From Undibacterium paludis (GTDB lineage: Bacteria; Pseudomonadota; Gammaproteobacteria; Burkholderiales; Burkholderiaceae_D), in the NCBI RefSeq assembly GCF_022568815.1, contig NZ_JAKZHX010000008.1, forward strand, positions 62,001 to 126,000: 64,000 nt of DNA, read 5' to 3'. Positions 17,109 to 26,657 of the stretch are shown here, one piece after another. A program made the translations under genes and the position numbers. A model generated the notes under the pieces. The model ran no database searches. It was not told where the DNA came from and saw only the letters and a program-made list of their open reading frames with translations. How positions within the stretch are numbered: the stretch's first letter is position 1; every line of letters begins with the position of its first letter.

Positions 17109-18359
17109 ATGCATATCCAAACCGATGCAGACCTGTGCCTGCCAACCATTCCACTGACGCAATATCAGGACTGGTCGCATCATGACGGTGCTCGCATGCC
17201 CGTCAGTGACATCGCTACTGTTGCCAGCATACACAACAATGTCGTTGTACCTGAATGGCAAAACATCACGTTCACCGGTAAAGGCAGAGAATATTTTCGT
17301 ATCTGGATCGTCAATCTTTGCCTGAGCCTGGCAACACTGGGTATTTACTCCGCCTGGGCCAAGGTCAGGCGTTTGCAGTATTTTGACCGCAATACCAGCC
17401 TCGCCGGTGCAGGCTTCAATTTTCATGGCGACCCCAGGACAATTTTGCGTGGCCGCATTGTTGCTGTCATTTTGCTGTTCTGTTATCACTACCTGTTCAC
17501 TTTTTCCAAAAGCCTGGCGCTGACTTTTTTTGTCGTGTTTTTGCTTGGCGTGCCGATCATGATGCGCAGCGCCCTGCGTTTTCGCTTGCGGCAAACCAGT
17601 TACCGTGGCTTGCGCTTTCATTTTGATGGCTCGCCTGGAGGCGCCTACCGTGCGTATTTGCCAGTGGCCTTTGTCGTCTTGCTGCCCGGCCTGGCAGGAG
17701 TCCTGAACCCTAAAAAACCTGAACTGGTGACGCTGGCGTTTGCTGCCTACCTGGCCTGGCCCTGGCTGCATGCCAGAATGCGCATCTACCAGCACGGCAA
17801 TATCCGCTTTGGTCAATTACATTCAGCGTGTGACATGAAGGGTGGGGCATTGGGCTGGTCTTATTTTGCCGTGGTGCTGGCGCTGTTTTGCGTTGGAGTA
17901 CTGTTTTTCTTTGCCATGGGTTTTGGCAAGGTCATCATGGAAAAACAGGCGCCGGGTTTGTGGCGCAGTCTGAAGAATGCGGCTGACTGGGTTTTTGTAT
18001 TGATCGCAATAGCCGCAACACTGGCTGGCGTACTGGTGGCGCTGGCTTGTGTCAGTTATATCCAGGCTGCAGCCTGGAACAAGTCATGGGATGCCACCAG
18101 TTTCCCTGGTATGGACATTGACTCCTCATTGCCATACTGGCCTTACTGGCGTTTGCAGGTCAGGAATTTTTTCTTTACGGTATTCAGTGCCGGCCTGTAC
18201 CGGCCCTTTGCCGTGGTCGCCCTTTACCAGTTCCGCCTCCGACATGTACGTTTTCGTACCCTGGAACTTGACCAGGTCAGTGCAGTACAGGCGGGTGGGG
18301 AGATGCAGGCGACTGGCGACAGCTCGGCTGATCTGTTTGGTTTTGATCTGTCCTGGTAA
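17109..18359 (+). CDS. DUF898 (YjgN-like) multi-spanning membrane protein
   Basis: About 416 residues from ATG 17109. GTG 17070 is an alternative, and neither has a good ribosome site. YjgN-family features are FTGKGREYFRIWIVNL, the repeated YSAWAKVRRLQYF pattern and a second such segment, RNFFFTVFSAGLYRPFAVV, near the end. Some six to eight membrane segments are visible. It sits just before an M48-type peptidase, with 14 bp between them, a pairing seen elsewhere. Function is unknown. Confidence 0.87.
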   Translation: MHIQTDADLCLPTIPLTQYQDWSHHDGARMPVSDIATVASIHNNVVVPEWQNITFTGKGREYFRIWIVNLCLSLATLGIYSAWAKVRRLQYFDRNTSLAGAGFNFHGDPRTILRGRIVAVILLFCYHYLFTFSKSLALTFFVVFLLGVPIMMRSALRFRLRQTSYRGLRFHFDGSPGGAYRAYLPVAFVVLLPGLAGVLNPKKPELVTLAFAAYLAWPWLHARMRIYQHGNIRFGQLHSACDMKGGALGWSYFAVVLALFCVGVLFFFAMGFGKVIMEKQAPGLWRSLKNAADWVFVLIAIAATLAGVLVALACVSYIQAAAWNKSWDATSFPGMDIDSSLPYWPYWRLQVRNFFFTVFSAGLYRPFAVVALYQFRLRHVRFRTLELDQVSAVQAGGEMQATGDSSADLFGFDLSW

Positions 18360-18373
18360 GGCATGGTGAGACG

Positions 18374-19432
18374 ATGAGTGAAACCATGATACCGGCCAAT
18401 TTTTTTGATCATCGCCAAAGCCGCATGCAAAGCATTCAGCTGAGTCTGCAGCCAGACATGCTTGAGGTCATTTTTGAAGGTAACTCCTACCCTGTACACA
18501 AGCAGACGCTGAGGCTGGAGGAGCCATTCGAGCATGCACCCTGCATACTGAACTTCAGTGACGGCAGTCATTGCGAGATTCACGATGCACAGGACAAACA
18601 GGCCCTGCTCGATTATCTTGACTATCGTCACAACCTTGTGGAGCGCTGGCAAAAGAAATGGTATTGGGCCTTGCTGTCCATTGTCTTGATGATAGGTATG
18701 CTGGCTGCGGCACGACAGTGGGGCATACCCATTGTGGCAGATAAAATCGCCGCCCGCCTGCCAGTCAGTTATGAACGTGCTCTTGGCGGCGACATCATGA
18801 AGGTGCTCGATGAAACCATGCTGCGCCCGAGCCGGCTCAGTGACCAGCGCATTGCCCAGGCAGAAGAGATAATACGCCGCCTGCGCCCTGCCAGCACACG
18901 TGTACCTATCCATCTGGAAGTCCGTTCTGGTGCGCGCATAGGAGCGAATGCCTTTGCCCTGCCCGGTGGCACCGTTGTCGTTACCGATGAAATGATATTG
19001 CTGATCACCGGCCAGAGCGGTAATGAGCTGACGGGCGTACTGGCAGAGGAGCTGGCAGCGGTCCTGGCCCATGAAATAGGTCACGTCCAGGGTAATCATG
19101 GCATGCGTCGCCTGGTACGTGACGGCATGGTTACCGTCATCGCCGGCAGTCTGTTCTCTGATTTCAGCTCCGTTGTCACTCTCGCATCTGCGGGCATCGT
19201 GAACCGGGAGTTTTCACGCGAGATGGAGGTCGAGGCAGACAGTTATGCCATAGACCGGCTCAGACAGGTCAATATTTCACCGGCACGCCTGGCGGATGTG
19301 TTGCAACAAATGGAACATGTGCATCAAAGAGCAAACGGAGCATCTTCGCGCAGCAGGATAGGCCAGTACATATCGAGCCACCCGGCGACCGAAGACAGGA
19401 TTGCACGCTTCAGGGCTGCAGCAAAACAATAA
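18374..19432 (+). CDS. M48 family zinc metallopeptidase, membrane-anchored
   Basis: 352 residues. One membrane helix lies at about 97-121, and the N-terminal 95 residues form a small separate domain. The zinc motif is AHEIGHVQGNH with HEIGH at 233-237, and the third ligand is in EMEVEADSYAID. Arrangement after the helix resembles BepA/LoiP-like periplasmic M48 peptidases. It probably degrades or checks envelope proteins. It is likely cotranscribed with the DUF898 gene. The end ...SHPATEDRIARFRAA is typical of the group. Confidence 0.92.
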   Translation: MSETMIPANFFDHRQSRMQSIQLSLQPDMLEVIFEGNSYPVHKQTLRLEEPFEHAPCILNFSDGSHCEIHDAQDKQALLDYLDYRHNLVERWQKKWYWALLSIVLMIGMLAAARQWGIPIVADKIAARLPVSYERALGGDIMKVLDETMLRPSRLSDQRIAQAEEIIRRLRPASTRVPIHLEVRSGARIGANAFALPGGTVVVTDEMILLITGQSGNELTGVLAEELAAVLAHEIGHVQGNHGMRRLVRDGMVTVIAGSLFSDFSSVVTLASAGIVNREFSREMEVEADSYAIDRLRQVNISPARLADVLQQMEHVHQRANGASSRSRIGQYISSHPATEDRIARFRAAAKQ

Positions 19433-19568
19433 GGCTGGTTAGAAGTCATGGTTTTGACGTTGCGATCCATGCAAGGCTTTGCGATGGCGACAGAAACTGT
19501 GTTTGTCGCCTTGCCGATGGTAAATTTGTCAGTTCACTCGTACAAAAGGTCAGGGGGGTATCCTTGGT

Positions 19569-20180
19569 TCACGCTTCCGGTTCAGCGGCTTCTGCCTCTG
19601 CCATGATGGCCCGCAAGCCTGCCGCATTGGCTCGTTCGGCATTCTTGCCGTGGCCGCTGCGTATGGCGTCCTGATCATGCAGGACCAGGTGCACACCTTC
19701 ATTTCTGTACATGAAACTCAGGGTTTCCACACTTTCATTGCGATTATTGAAACTCTCGGACACTTCAAACTGCACATCCTTGTTCAATAAGTAAATAGCA
19801 ACTTCCTTGGTGTTGTCTGCATACAGATGCAGGTGGATGTCAGAATGATTACCGGCAGTGCCATTCAGGACTGCGCCGACAAGATAAGGATTGAAACGCT
19901 CCAGTTCTTCCATCAATTCCAGTGCCAGTTGCCTTAAGAGCAAGAGACGCTGTGGCTGTGTGTCGCCAAAGAATAATTCATTGTATTCGCGGACTTCCTG
20001 CTCTATCTGTGCATTGTCAGGCAAGACATCGCCCTTGATTTTCTGGTTGCCCAGCAACTGTTTGGCTGCCTTGCGCTTGGCCGAGGCATAGTCGGCTCCG
20101 TCTTCGGCGATCATGCGCGCCGCCAGAGCGGCAATTTCAGCCCGCAGGCTTTCTGCTTCATTAGGTGTATGGATCATCAT
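19569..20180 (-). CDS. Nucleotidyltransferase-like conserved protein
   Basis: About 203 residues from ATG 20180 (a TTG at 20222 would add 14 residues). A helical N-terminal part (KRKAAKQLLG) leads into GAVLNGTAGNHSDIHLHLY at 102-120. That resembles the minimal nucleotidyltransferase GS-x-GTA-SDIDL pattern with the second Asp replaced by His. No family can be named with confidence. It is convergent with the M48 gene and divergent from mpl, next to repeat copy B. Confidence 0.75.
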   Translation of the reverse strand: MMIHTPNEAESLRAEIAALAARMIAEDGADYASAKRKAAKQLLGNQKIKGDVLPDNAQIEQEVREYNELFFGDTQPQRLLLLRQLALELMEELERFNPYLVGAVLNGTAGNHSDIHLHLYADNTKEVAIYLLNKDVQFEVSESFNNRNESVETLSFMYRNEGVHLVLHDQDAIRSGHGKNAERANAAGLRAIMAEAEAAEPEA

Positions 20181-20220
20181 GGGGTAATCATAACTGAAAC
20201 CTGGGGTAAATCCAAAAAAC

Positions 20221-20435
20221 AAGACCTCTCAACACAGAGACACAGAGGTAACTCAGAGTTCGCAGAGAAAGGAGGGGAATAAAAAAGATAATATGACCAA
20301 TATTCTGTGATTTCCTCCTGCTTTTTTCTGTGGTGCAGCTGAGGTTTCCAGGTAGTACCCCTCGCCTGGGTAGCGAAGACTGCCTGCCAGCAGCCTTTCC
20401 TTTCCCGTACCTCTGTGGCGAGCTGTTTTAAGAAC
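20221..20435. repeat. Intergenic inverted-end repeat element, copy B (about 215 bp)
   Basis: The left end AAGACCTCTCAACACAGAGA is followed by CACAGAGG and CGCAGAGAAAG units. The right end, read inverted, has CTCTGTGGCGAGCTGTTTTA and AG; it lacks the exact GGTCTT. It fills most of the gap before mpl, so the mpl promoter must lie in or beside it. Confidence 0.7.
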
Positions 20436-20493
20436 ACTGCTTACCAGGGCGTCTCTCAGGTAGAATTGCGGGATTCTGGAATTTGGTTCAATT

Positions 20494-21897
20494 ATGCATA
20501 TTCATATCTTAGGTATCTGCGGCACTTTCATGGGTGGCCTGGCCGTGCTGGCTAAAGAAGCAGGTCATACAGTGACGGGCTGTGATGCCAATGTCTATCC
20601 TCCCATGAGCACCCAGCTTGAATCCCAGGGCATCAGCCTGACCCAGGGTTTCGGGGCCGAGCAGATAGCACTGGAGCCGGATCTGTATGTGATAGGCAAT
20701 GTCGTCTCGCGCGGCAACCCTTTGATGGAAGAAATCCTTAACCGTGGTCTGCCTTATGTGTCTGGCCCGCAATGGATGGGTGAGCATATCCTGCGTGACA
20801 AGTGGGTATTGGCTGTTGCGGGCACCCATGGCAAAACCACCACATCGGCCATGCTGGCCTGGATACTCGAATATGCCGGTTACGCGCCGGGCTTTCTGAT
20901 CGGTGGCGTGCCGCTCAATTTTGGCATTTCTGCCCGCCTGTGGGGGAGCCACGCTTCTGATTTTTTTGTCATCGAGGCAGATGAATATGACACGGCCTTC
21001 TTTGACAAGCGTAGCAAGTTTGTACACTACCATGCCAAGACGGCGGTACTAAACAATCTTGAATATGATCATGCAGACATCTTCCCCGATGTGGCGGCGA
21101 TAGAAACACAGTTCCATCACCTGGTGCGTACCGTACCTGGTGTAGGCCGCCTGGTCGTCAACGGCGATAATGTCTCGCTGGAGCGTGTCCTGAAACGCGG
21201 CTGCTGGAGCGAAAAAGAATTCTTTGGCAAGAATCAGGCATGGCGTTTCGTCATGCAGGATGGCGAAGACTTTGATGTCTATTTCAATGATCAGTTGCAA
21301 GGCCGGGTACACTGGAAACTCAATGGTGAACATAACCGCCAGAATGCGCTGGCCGCGATTGCCGCGGCCCGCCATGTCGGCGTTACGCCAGAAATTGCGA
21401 TAGAGGCCCTGGCCCAGTTTGTCAGCGTCAAGCGCCGCATGGAAGTGCGCGGTGTCGCTGATGGTGTTACTGTCATCGATGATTTTGCCCATCATCCTAC
21501 CGCCGTTGCGACAACCGTAGAAGGTTTGCGCCACAAAGTCGGTAATGCCCGCATCCTGGCCGTGCTTGAACCACGTTCAAACACCATGAAGCTCGGCACC
21601 ATGAAACAAGCCTTGCCCGGCAGCCTGGAACAGGCTGACCTGGTATTTGGTTTTGGCGAAGCCGAAGGCAAATCTGCACTGGGTTGGGATCTGGCGGAAG
21701 CATTGATGCCTTTGGGTGACAAGGTTGCCTGCCACCACAAACTGGATGAACTGGTGCAGGACATTGTCAGCAAAGCGCAGGCCGGTGACCAGGTGCTAAT
21801 CATGAGCAATGGTGGCTTTGGCGGCATCCATCAAAAACTGCTGGATGCCTTGCAGACCCGCGCACAGCAAGCTGGCAGACAGGTGATTGCAGCATGA
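20494..21897 (+). CDS. mpl: UDP-N-acetylmuramate:L-alanyl-gamma-D-glutamyl-meso-diaminopimelate ligase
   Basis: 467 residues, standard Mpl length. The N-terminus HIHILGICGTFMGGLAVLA is Mpl-specific and differs from MurC. The ATP loop is AGTHGKTTTSA (109-119). Later motifs are EADEYDTAFFDKRSKF, GEHNRQNALAAIAAARH and DDFAHHPTAV. It recycles the cell-wall tripeptide by joining it to UDP-MurNAc in the cytoplasm. Its stop overlaps the next start by ATGA, so it is coupled to the esterase gene. Confidence 0.96.
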   Translation: MHIHILGICGTFMGGLAVLAKEAGHTVTGCDANVYPPMSTQLESQGISLTQGFGAEQIALEPDLYVIGNVVSRGNPLMEEILNRGLPYVSGPQWMGEHILRDKWVLAVAGTHGKTTTSAMLAWILEYAGYAPGFLIGGVPLNFGISARLWGSHASDFFVIEADEYDTAFFDKRSKFVHYHAKTAVLNNLEYDHADIFPDVAAIETQFHHLVRTVPGVGRLVVNGDNVSLERVLKRGCWSEKEFFGKNQAWRFVMQDGEDFDVYFNDQLQGRVHWKLNGEHNRQNALAAIAAARHVGVTPEIAIEALAQFVSVKRRMEVRGVADGVTVIDDFAHHPTAVATTVEGLRHKVGNARILAVLEPRSNTMKLGTMKQALPGSLEQADLVFGFGEAEGKSALGWDLAEALMPLGDKVACHHKLDELVQDIVSKAQAGDQVLIMSNGGFGGIHQKLLDALQTRAQQAGRQVIAA

Positions 21898-22466
21898 TTC
21901 TCTACCTGCACGGCTTTCGGTCATCGCCTGATTCTTACAAGGCAAGGGTCATGCTTGCACATATGGCGAAGCTGGGCCGCAGCAATGAGATCGCCTGTCC
22001 AGACCTGTCACCCTCGCCAGCGCTGGCTATCCGGCAGGCCGAGGATCTGCTGGCAGGGCACAGGGCAGAAGATATCTGCATCATGGGGTCATCGCTGGGC
22101 GGCTATTATGCGACCTGGCTGGCAGAAAAATACGGCTGTAAAGCTATTTTGCTGAACCCCGCAGTCAAACCGCCGCGCGACCTGGAAAGCTATGTCGGTG
22201 TGACGACCTATTATCACAGCGATCGTGTGTTTGAATTCAGGGCCGGATATGTCGACGAATTGCGGGCCCTGGTGGTGGACAGGATAACTCAGCCTGAGCG
22301 TTACTTCCTGATCGCCGCAACCGGTGATGAAGTGCTGGACTGGCGCGAGATGGTCAGCCATTATCCGGGTGCAAAGCAATTCGTCATCGAAGGCAGCGAT
22401 CACGGCATTGCCGAATTTGCTGATTATCTGGATATGGTCATGGCGTTCTGTGATGAAAAGAGCTGA
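21894..22466 (+). CDS. YqiA/YcfP-type alpha/beta hydrolase (esterase)
   Basis: 190 residues. MILYLHGFRSSPDSYKA at the start, nucleophile elbow GSSLGGYYATW with Ser67, an acid in ATGDEVLDWREM and catalytic His in SDHGIAEF are all as in YqiA. It is probably a cytoplasmic esterase; the natural substrate is unknown. It overlaps mpl at the start and ubiC at the end, giving a tightly packed mpl-yqiA-ubiC unit. Confidence 0.92.
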   Translation: MILYLHGFRSSPDSYKARVMLAHMAKLGRSNEIACPDLSPSPALAIRQAEDLLAGHRAEDICIMGSSLGGYYATWLAEKYGCKAILLNPAVKPPRDLESYVGVTTYYHSDRVFEFRAGYVDELRALVVDRITQPERYFLIAATGDEVLDWREMVSHYPGAKQFVIEGSDHGIAEFADYLDMVMAFCDEKS

Positions 22467-23064
22467 ATGGGAAACAAGGTTTTTGCCAGTGAATAAAACG
22501 ATGCAGCGCCCGCGTGCAGCAACCTGGTATGACAATGTGAACGCTGTGCAGACCACCGCCCTGATGGCAGACTGGCTCAGCAACCGTGATTCACTGACCG
22601 CCAGGCTGGTGGCAAGATGCAACAAGTTTCGCGTGCAGCGTTTGTCGCAGCACAAGGCAGTCTGCCTGCAGGATGAATATGCTGCGATAGGTTTGCCGCG
22701 TGCCATGAAAGTTCATGAGCGCGAAGTCTTTCTGCGTTGTGATGGTGAAGCCATGGTGTATGGGCATACGATAGTGCCGCTGACAGCTACCGCCAATGAG
22801 TGGCCACTGTTCCATGCGCTTGGTGAAAAGTCCTTGGGCAGCACCCTGTTCAATGACCCGCTGGTGCGCCGTGGTGATTTGTCTTACGCCAGACTGCGCC
22901 GCAGCCACCCGCTGATACAGCGTATCGTGGCCAGGCAACCAGACCTGGCTACGGCAGACAGCATGTTGGCCCGACGGTCCTTGTTCTGGCGTAAGGGCGG
23001 GTGTTTGCAGGTGACGGAAGTGTTTTTGCCTGGGGTTGAGGGTTTGCGTTTGGTTCAGGTGTAA
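22453..23064 (+). CDS. ubiC: Chorismate lyase
   Basis: About 203 residues from ATG 22453, overlapping the esterase gene by 14 bp. GTG 22489 and ATG 22501 are alternatives; GTG has AAGG about 8 bp upstream. UbiC features are a conserved Arg in FLRCDGEAMVYGHTIVP, NEWPLFHALGEKSLGSTLF and the C-terminal ARRSLFWRKGGCLQVTEVFLP with the catalytic Glu. It converts chorismate to 4-hydroxybenzoate plus pyruvate, the first step of ubiquinone synthesis. Confidence 0.92.
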   Translation: MKRAEWETRFLPVNKTMQRPRAATWYDNVNAVQTTALMADWLSNRDSLTARLVARCNKFRVQRLSQHKAVCLQDEYAAIGLPRAMKVHEREVFLRCDGEAMVYGHTIVPLTATANEWPLFHALGEKSLGSTLFNDPLVRRGDLSYARLRRSHPLIQRIVARQPDLATADSMLARRSLFWRKGGCLQVTEVFLPGVEGLRLVQV

Positions 23065-23166
23065 AACTACTAAGACCCCTCAACACAGAGGCACAGAGAA
23101 AGACAGGAAGGACGCAGAGAGAAAGAGGGTGTCGTATTAATGAAGCCATACTCTTAAGGTCGTCAC

Positions 23167-23182
23167 TCCTGCGCAGGCAGGA
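23167..23182. repeat. REP/dRS3-like palindrome inside repeat copy C
   Basis: TCCTGC-GCAG-GCAGGA within the context GTCACTCCTGCGCAGGCAGG, followed by AATCC. This layout matches the widespread intergenic palindromes of the form ATTCC(C)...GGGAAT seen in Neisseria and many other proteobacteria. Confidence 0.55.
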
Positions 23183-23309
23183 ATCCACCGGGCTGGCGAC
23201 ACCAGTGGCATTCATGGCGAATTGGTATAGCCAAAATGCAAGCAGCAATGTTTAAAACTCCTTCCCCTTGAAGGGGAGGACATAGAACAGGTATTTGAAT
23301 GATTTTTCG

Positions 23310-23328
23310 CTTTGCTGATAAAGCAAAG
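23310..23328. repeat. Short stem-loop in repeat copy C
   Basis: CTTTGCT (23310-23316) and AGCAAAG (23322-23328) pair perfectly around a 5-nt loop. It is about 145 bp before the RNase II gene. Confidence 0.5.
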
Positions 23329-23472
23329 TAACTATAAAACAGCAGACAACTTAACCAAAAGACGCAGAGTAAAAACAGAACCAGTAAATAACAAGGATTT
23401 TCTCTGTGTTAGCTCTGTACCTCCGTACCTCCGTGTTGAGCTTTTTGGTCTTAAAACATAAAGAAGTATTGA

Positions 23473-25557
23473 ATGAATTTATTTTTTGAAGAATCAGGTG
23501 ATTTCAAGGCTGGCAGCATCATGACGCATGCCGGTGAGGCTTATCAGGTCGAGATGGCCAGTGGCAAGCGTACCAAGGTCAAGGCCAAGGATGTGCTGTT
23601 GCAGTTTGCTGCACCTGATCCGGTCAGCCTGATCGAGCAGGCCAGGGCAGCTGCTGCAGAAATCGATCTCGAATTTTTATGGGAAGTCGCCGGCCAGGAA
23701 GAATTTGGTTTCGCTGAGCTCGGTGCCGAATACTTTGGCCATGCACCGCAACCGGTGGAAGCAGCCGGGTTGATACTGGCCCTGCACAATGCACCGATTT
23801 ATTTCTACAAGAAAGGCCGTGGCCGCTACAAGGCAGCGCCCGAAGCATCGCTGAAGGCAGCACTGGCCGGTATAGAAAAGAAAAAACAGCAGGCACTGAT
23901 ACAGGCAGGCTATGTAGAGGAGCTCAAGCAAAACCGTTTGCCCGATGCGATGAAGTCGCTGGCTCTGCAACTCTTGTTCAAGCCCGACAAGAACAGCATC
24001 GAGTATAAGGCACTGGCGGAAGCCTGTGATGTCATGCAGATGTCACCGCAAAGGCTGATGCTGGCTGCTGGCGGCATCGCCAGTCCCAAGCACCTGCATC
24101 TGGCCAAATTCCATTACGAGCACTTCCCCAAAGGTGTCGGCTTTCCGGCGATTACCGTGCCAGCCTTGCCTGCGGATCTGCCGGTGGCGGATGTACAGGC
24201 CTTCTCCATCGATGACGTCACCACGACCGAGATTGATGACGCATTCTCTGTTGCTGATATTGGCAATGGCCAGCTGCGCGTCGGCATACACATTGCCGCA
24301 CCAGCGCTTGGCATACAGCGGGGGGATGCCATAGACCAGATTGCCCGTGGCCGCATGTCCACCGTCTATATGCCAGGCGACAAGATCACCATGCTGCCCG
24401 ATGAACTGGTCGAAACCTATACGCTGGGCGCAGGCCAGACCCGCCCGGCGCTGTCCTTGTATGCAACCCTCAATACCGAAGACTGGTCTGTCATCAGCAC
24501 CGAGACCAAAGTAGAAGCCGTACCGATGGCCAGCAACCTGCGCCACAATGACCTCGATACGCTGGTGACTGAAGACAATCTCGCCAATGACGCCGGTGAG
24601 TATCCACACAAGGCAGACATCGCCCAATTGTGGAAATGGGCGTTGGTGCTGGAACAGGGGCGCATGGCCAAGCGCGAAAGCTTTGGCATGAAGCCGGAAC
24701 AAAACAACCGTGTCGATTTCAATTTCTATGTCGAAGACGATGTGGTTTCCATCGTACGCCGCAAGCGCGGTGCACCGCTGGATAAGATCGTCGCTGAACT
24801 GATGATCTTTGCCAACAGCACCTGGGGCAAGCTCATGGCTGACCATGGTATCCCTGGCATCTACCGCGCCCAGGGCGTGGCCGGTGGTCGTGGCCCAGGC
24901 GGCTGGGCGGCACGCATGCAGGTGCGCATGCTGACCCATGCGGCGCCACATCAGGGCCTGGGTGTGGACCAGTATGCCTGGAGCACATCACCGCTGCGCC
25001 GCTATACTGATCTGGTTAACCAGTGGCAAATCATCGCCTGCGTGCAACACGGTGTGACTGCGCCGCTGGTGGCGCCATTCAAACCCAAGGACGCTGACCT
25101 GTTTGCCATCGTTTCCGGCTTTGATGCGGCTTATTCTGCCTATAATGATTTCCAGAACAATATGGAACGTTACTGGTGCCTGCGCTGGCTGGGGCAGGAA
25201 GAAAAACGCCAGGTCGAAGCTGTTGTTTTGAAGGACGAAGTCTTGCGTCTTGTCGATATACCACTCATCATTCGTCTGGCAGGCATGCCGCAGACGGCCC
25301 GTGGCGCACAGGTCAGGCTCGATATCCTGCGCTGGGATGAGGTTGATCTTACCGTTGAAGCGCGCCTGCTGGAATTGCTGTCCACTGTGACCGAACTCGA
25401 TGAAGAAGAAATCGATGATGAAGAAAATACGGAAGTGACAGAAGATTTCAGTGATGCTGAACCTGTTCAGGAAGGCGAAACAGCCGAAGCAGGGGAAAAA
25501 GAGGATGCCAAGGATCAAGCTGCAGACCAAGCGGAACAACAGCCACAAGCAGAGTAA
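23473..25557 (+). CDS. rnb: RNase II/R-family 3'-5' exoribonuclease
   Basis: 694 residues. The RNB catalytic domain starts near 245: DDVTTTEIDDAFSV (metal-binding acids at 253-256), HIAAPALGIQRGDAID, ARGRMSTVYMPG and LPDELVETYTLGAG. The later YAWSTSPLRRYTDLVNQWQI motif holds the conserved Arg. It degrades RNA processively from the 3' end in the cytoplasm. The N-terminal 230 residues are diverged from classic cold-shock domains. The C-terminal 50 residues are highly acidic. The stop TAATG overlaps the next start. Confidence 0.93.
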   Translation: MNLFFEESGDFKAGSIMTHAGEAYQVEMASGKRTKVKAKDVLLQFAAPDPVSLIEQARAAAAEIDLEFLWEVAGQEEFGFAELGAEYFGHAPQPVEAAGLILALHNAPIYFYKKGRGRYKAAPEASLKAALAGIEKKKQQALIQAGYVEELKQNRLPDAMKSLALQLLFKPDKNSIEYKALAEACDVMQMSPQRLMLAAGGIASPKHLHLAKFHYEHFPKGVGFPAITVPALPADLPVADVQAFSIDDVTTTEIDDAFSVADIGNGQLRVGIHIAAPALGIQRGDAIDQIARGRMSTVYMPGDKITMLPDELVETYTLGAGQTRPALSLYATLNTEDWSVISTETKVEAVPMASNLRHNDLDTLVTEDNLANDAGEYPHKADIAQLWKWALVLEQGRMAKRESFGMKPEQNNRVDFNFYVEDDVVSIVRRKRGAPLDKIVAELMIFANSTWGKLMADHGIPGIYRAQGVAGGRGPGGWAARMQVRMLTHAAPHQGLGVDQYAWSTSPLRRYTDLVNQWQIIACVQHGVTAPLVAPFKPKDADLFAIVSGFDAAYSAYNDFQNNMERYWCLRWLGQEEKRQVEAVVLKDEVLRLVDIPLIIRLAGMPQTARGAQVRLDILRWDEVDLTVEARLLELLSTVTELDEEEIDDEENTEVTEDFSDAEPVQEGETAEAGEKEDAKDQAADQAEQQPQAE

Positions 25558-26657
25558 TGAAAAGTCAGAGCAAAAAAAACAAACCTGCCAGACAGGTCTC
25601 ACAAGAAAAATCGCCGGTTGAGCCGCATCAGGCCGAGACGGCAGGGCAAGCTGCGTCCGTCAGGTCAGATACGGTAAAACCGGCTGCAAGCAAGCCGGGT
25701 TCTTCTGCACCCGTCGTGTTTACATCAGCCGCAGAAGCTGCCAGGGCAGTGAAAAGACATGCCAGCAAATCCGTGTTTGACAGATTGATCTTCAGCACTG
25801 CCATCACAGCTTCACTGGTCCTGCATGCCACCGCCTTGCTCGTGCATTTTGTCATGCCCAAGACAGACGACATCAAACCGCGCGATGCCGACCTTGAAAT
25901 CATCCTGGTCAATTCCAAACATGACAAACGCCCGTCGACGGCAGATGCCCTGGCCCAGGCTGATCTGGACGGTGGCGGCACACATGACAGTGGGCGCAGC
26001 AAATCCCCTTTGCCTGACATGCGCAAGAGTGAGGACGGTGACGCGGTGCAAACAAATACCCGCAAAATTGCCGAGCTTGAAGAGCAGCAAAAACAGCTGA
26101 TGGACCAGGCCAAACTCAAGGAAAGCTTCCGTCAGGAAAAACAAGAAAAAAAACTGACGGACGACAAGGCCAAGCCAGCCACAGGCACAGACGATGTTGA
26201 CACTACCAAGGCGCTGGCCCGTATGGCGGCAGAAATTTCGCAAACCATAGAAGACCAGAACAAGCGCCCACGCAAAACCTATATCACACCCAGCACCAAG
26301 CGCATAGAACACGCCATCTACTACAAGGCCGTGCAAAAGCGCATAGAAGATACCGGCACACTGAATTTCCCGCAAAAAGACGGTAAGAAGCTGTATGGTG
26401 AAATGTTTGTTTCCATCCCCATTTTCCAGGATGGCACCATTTATGAAAAAGAGGGCGGACCAAAGATAGAGGTATCGTCCGGTGACAAAGACCTTGATGC
26501 TGCGGCCTTGCGCATTGTTCGCCGCTCAGGGCCCTTCGGACATTATCCCAAGGCCAGCCTGGGGCCGGATGCGAATGAAGTCTTCGTGATGTTTGCGCGC
26601 TTCAAGTTCACCCGCGAACAGCAACTGGAAACCGAATTACGCAAGAGGCCAAGTTGA
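25557..26657 (+). CDS. Energy transducer TonB-like protein
   Basis: 366 residues. One membrane helix is at about 82-103 ([20 protein letters not shown]) after an unusually long N-terminal cytoplasmic part. A Lys/Glu/Gln-rich periplasmic coil follows ([19 protein letters not shown] region). The C-terminal TonB fold runs from [13 protein letters not shown] to the [14 protein letters not shown] area. No ExbB/ExbD genes are nearby. It may energise outer membrane receptors, or may be a TolA/TonB-like envelope protein. It is coupled to rnb and aroE by overlaps. Confidence 0.85.
   Translation: MKSQSKKNKPARQVSQEKSPVEPHQAETAGQAASVRSDTVKPAASKPGSSAPVVFTSAAEAARAVKRHASKSVFDRLIFSTAITASLVLHATALLVHFVMPKTDDIKPRDADLEIILVNSKHDKRPSTADALAQADLDGGGTHDSGRSKSPLPDMRKSEDGDAVQTNTRKIAELEEQQKQLMDQAKLKESFRQEKQEKKLTDDKAKPATGTDDVDTTKALARMAAEISQTIEDQNKRPRKTYITPSTKRIEHAIYYKAVQKRIEDTGTLNFPQKDGKKLYGEMFVSIPIFQDGTIYEKEGGPKIEVSSGDKDLDAAALRIVRRSGPFGHYPKASLGPDANEVFVMFARFKFTREQQLETELRKRPS

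Larger units (their letters stand above)
23072..23452. repeat. Intergenic inverted-end repeat element, copy C (381 bp)
   Basis: The left end AAGACCCCTCAACACAGAGG begins 8 bp after the ubiC stop. The right end is its inverse, CCTCCGTGTTGAGC followed by TTTTTGGTCTT. Between them lie more CACAGAG/CGCAGAG units, a REP-like palindrome (23167-23182) and a small hairpin (23310-23328). This is the copy with the best matching ends. Confidence 0.8.

Noticed and set aside
24043..24951. 302-codon antisense frame over the RNase II gene
   Set aside because: The plus-strand product has clear RNB motifs in the same place; the antisense product has no recognisable feature.
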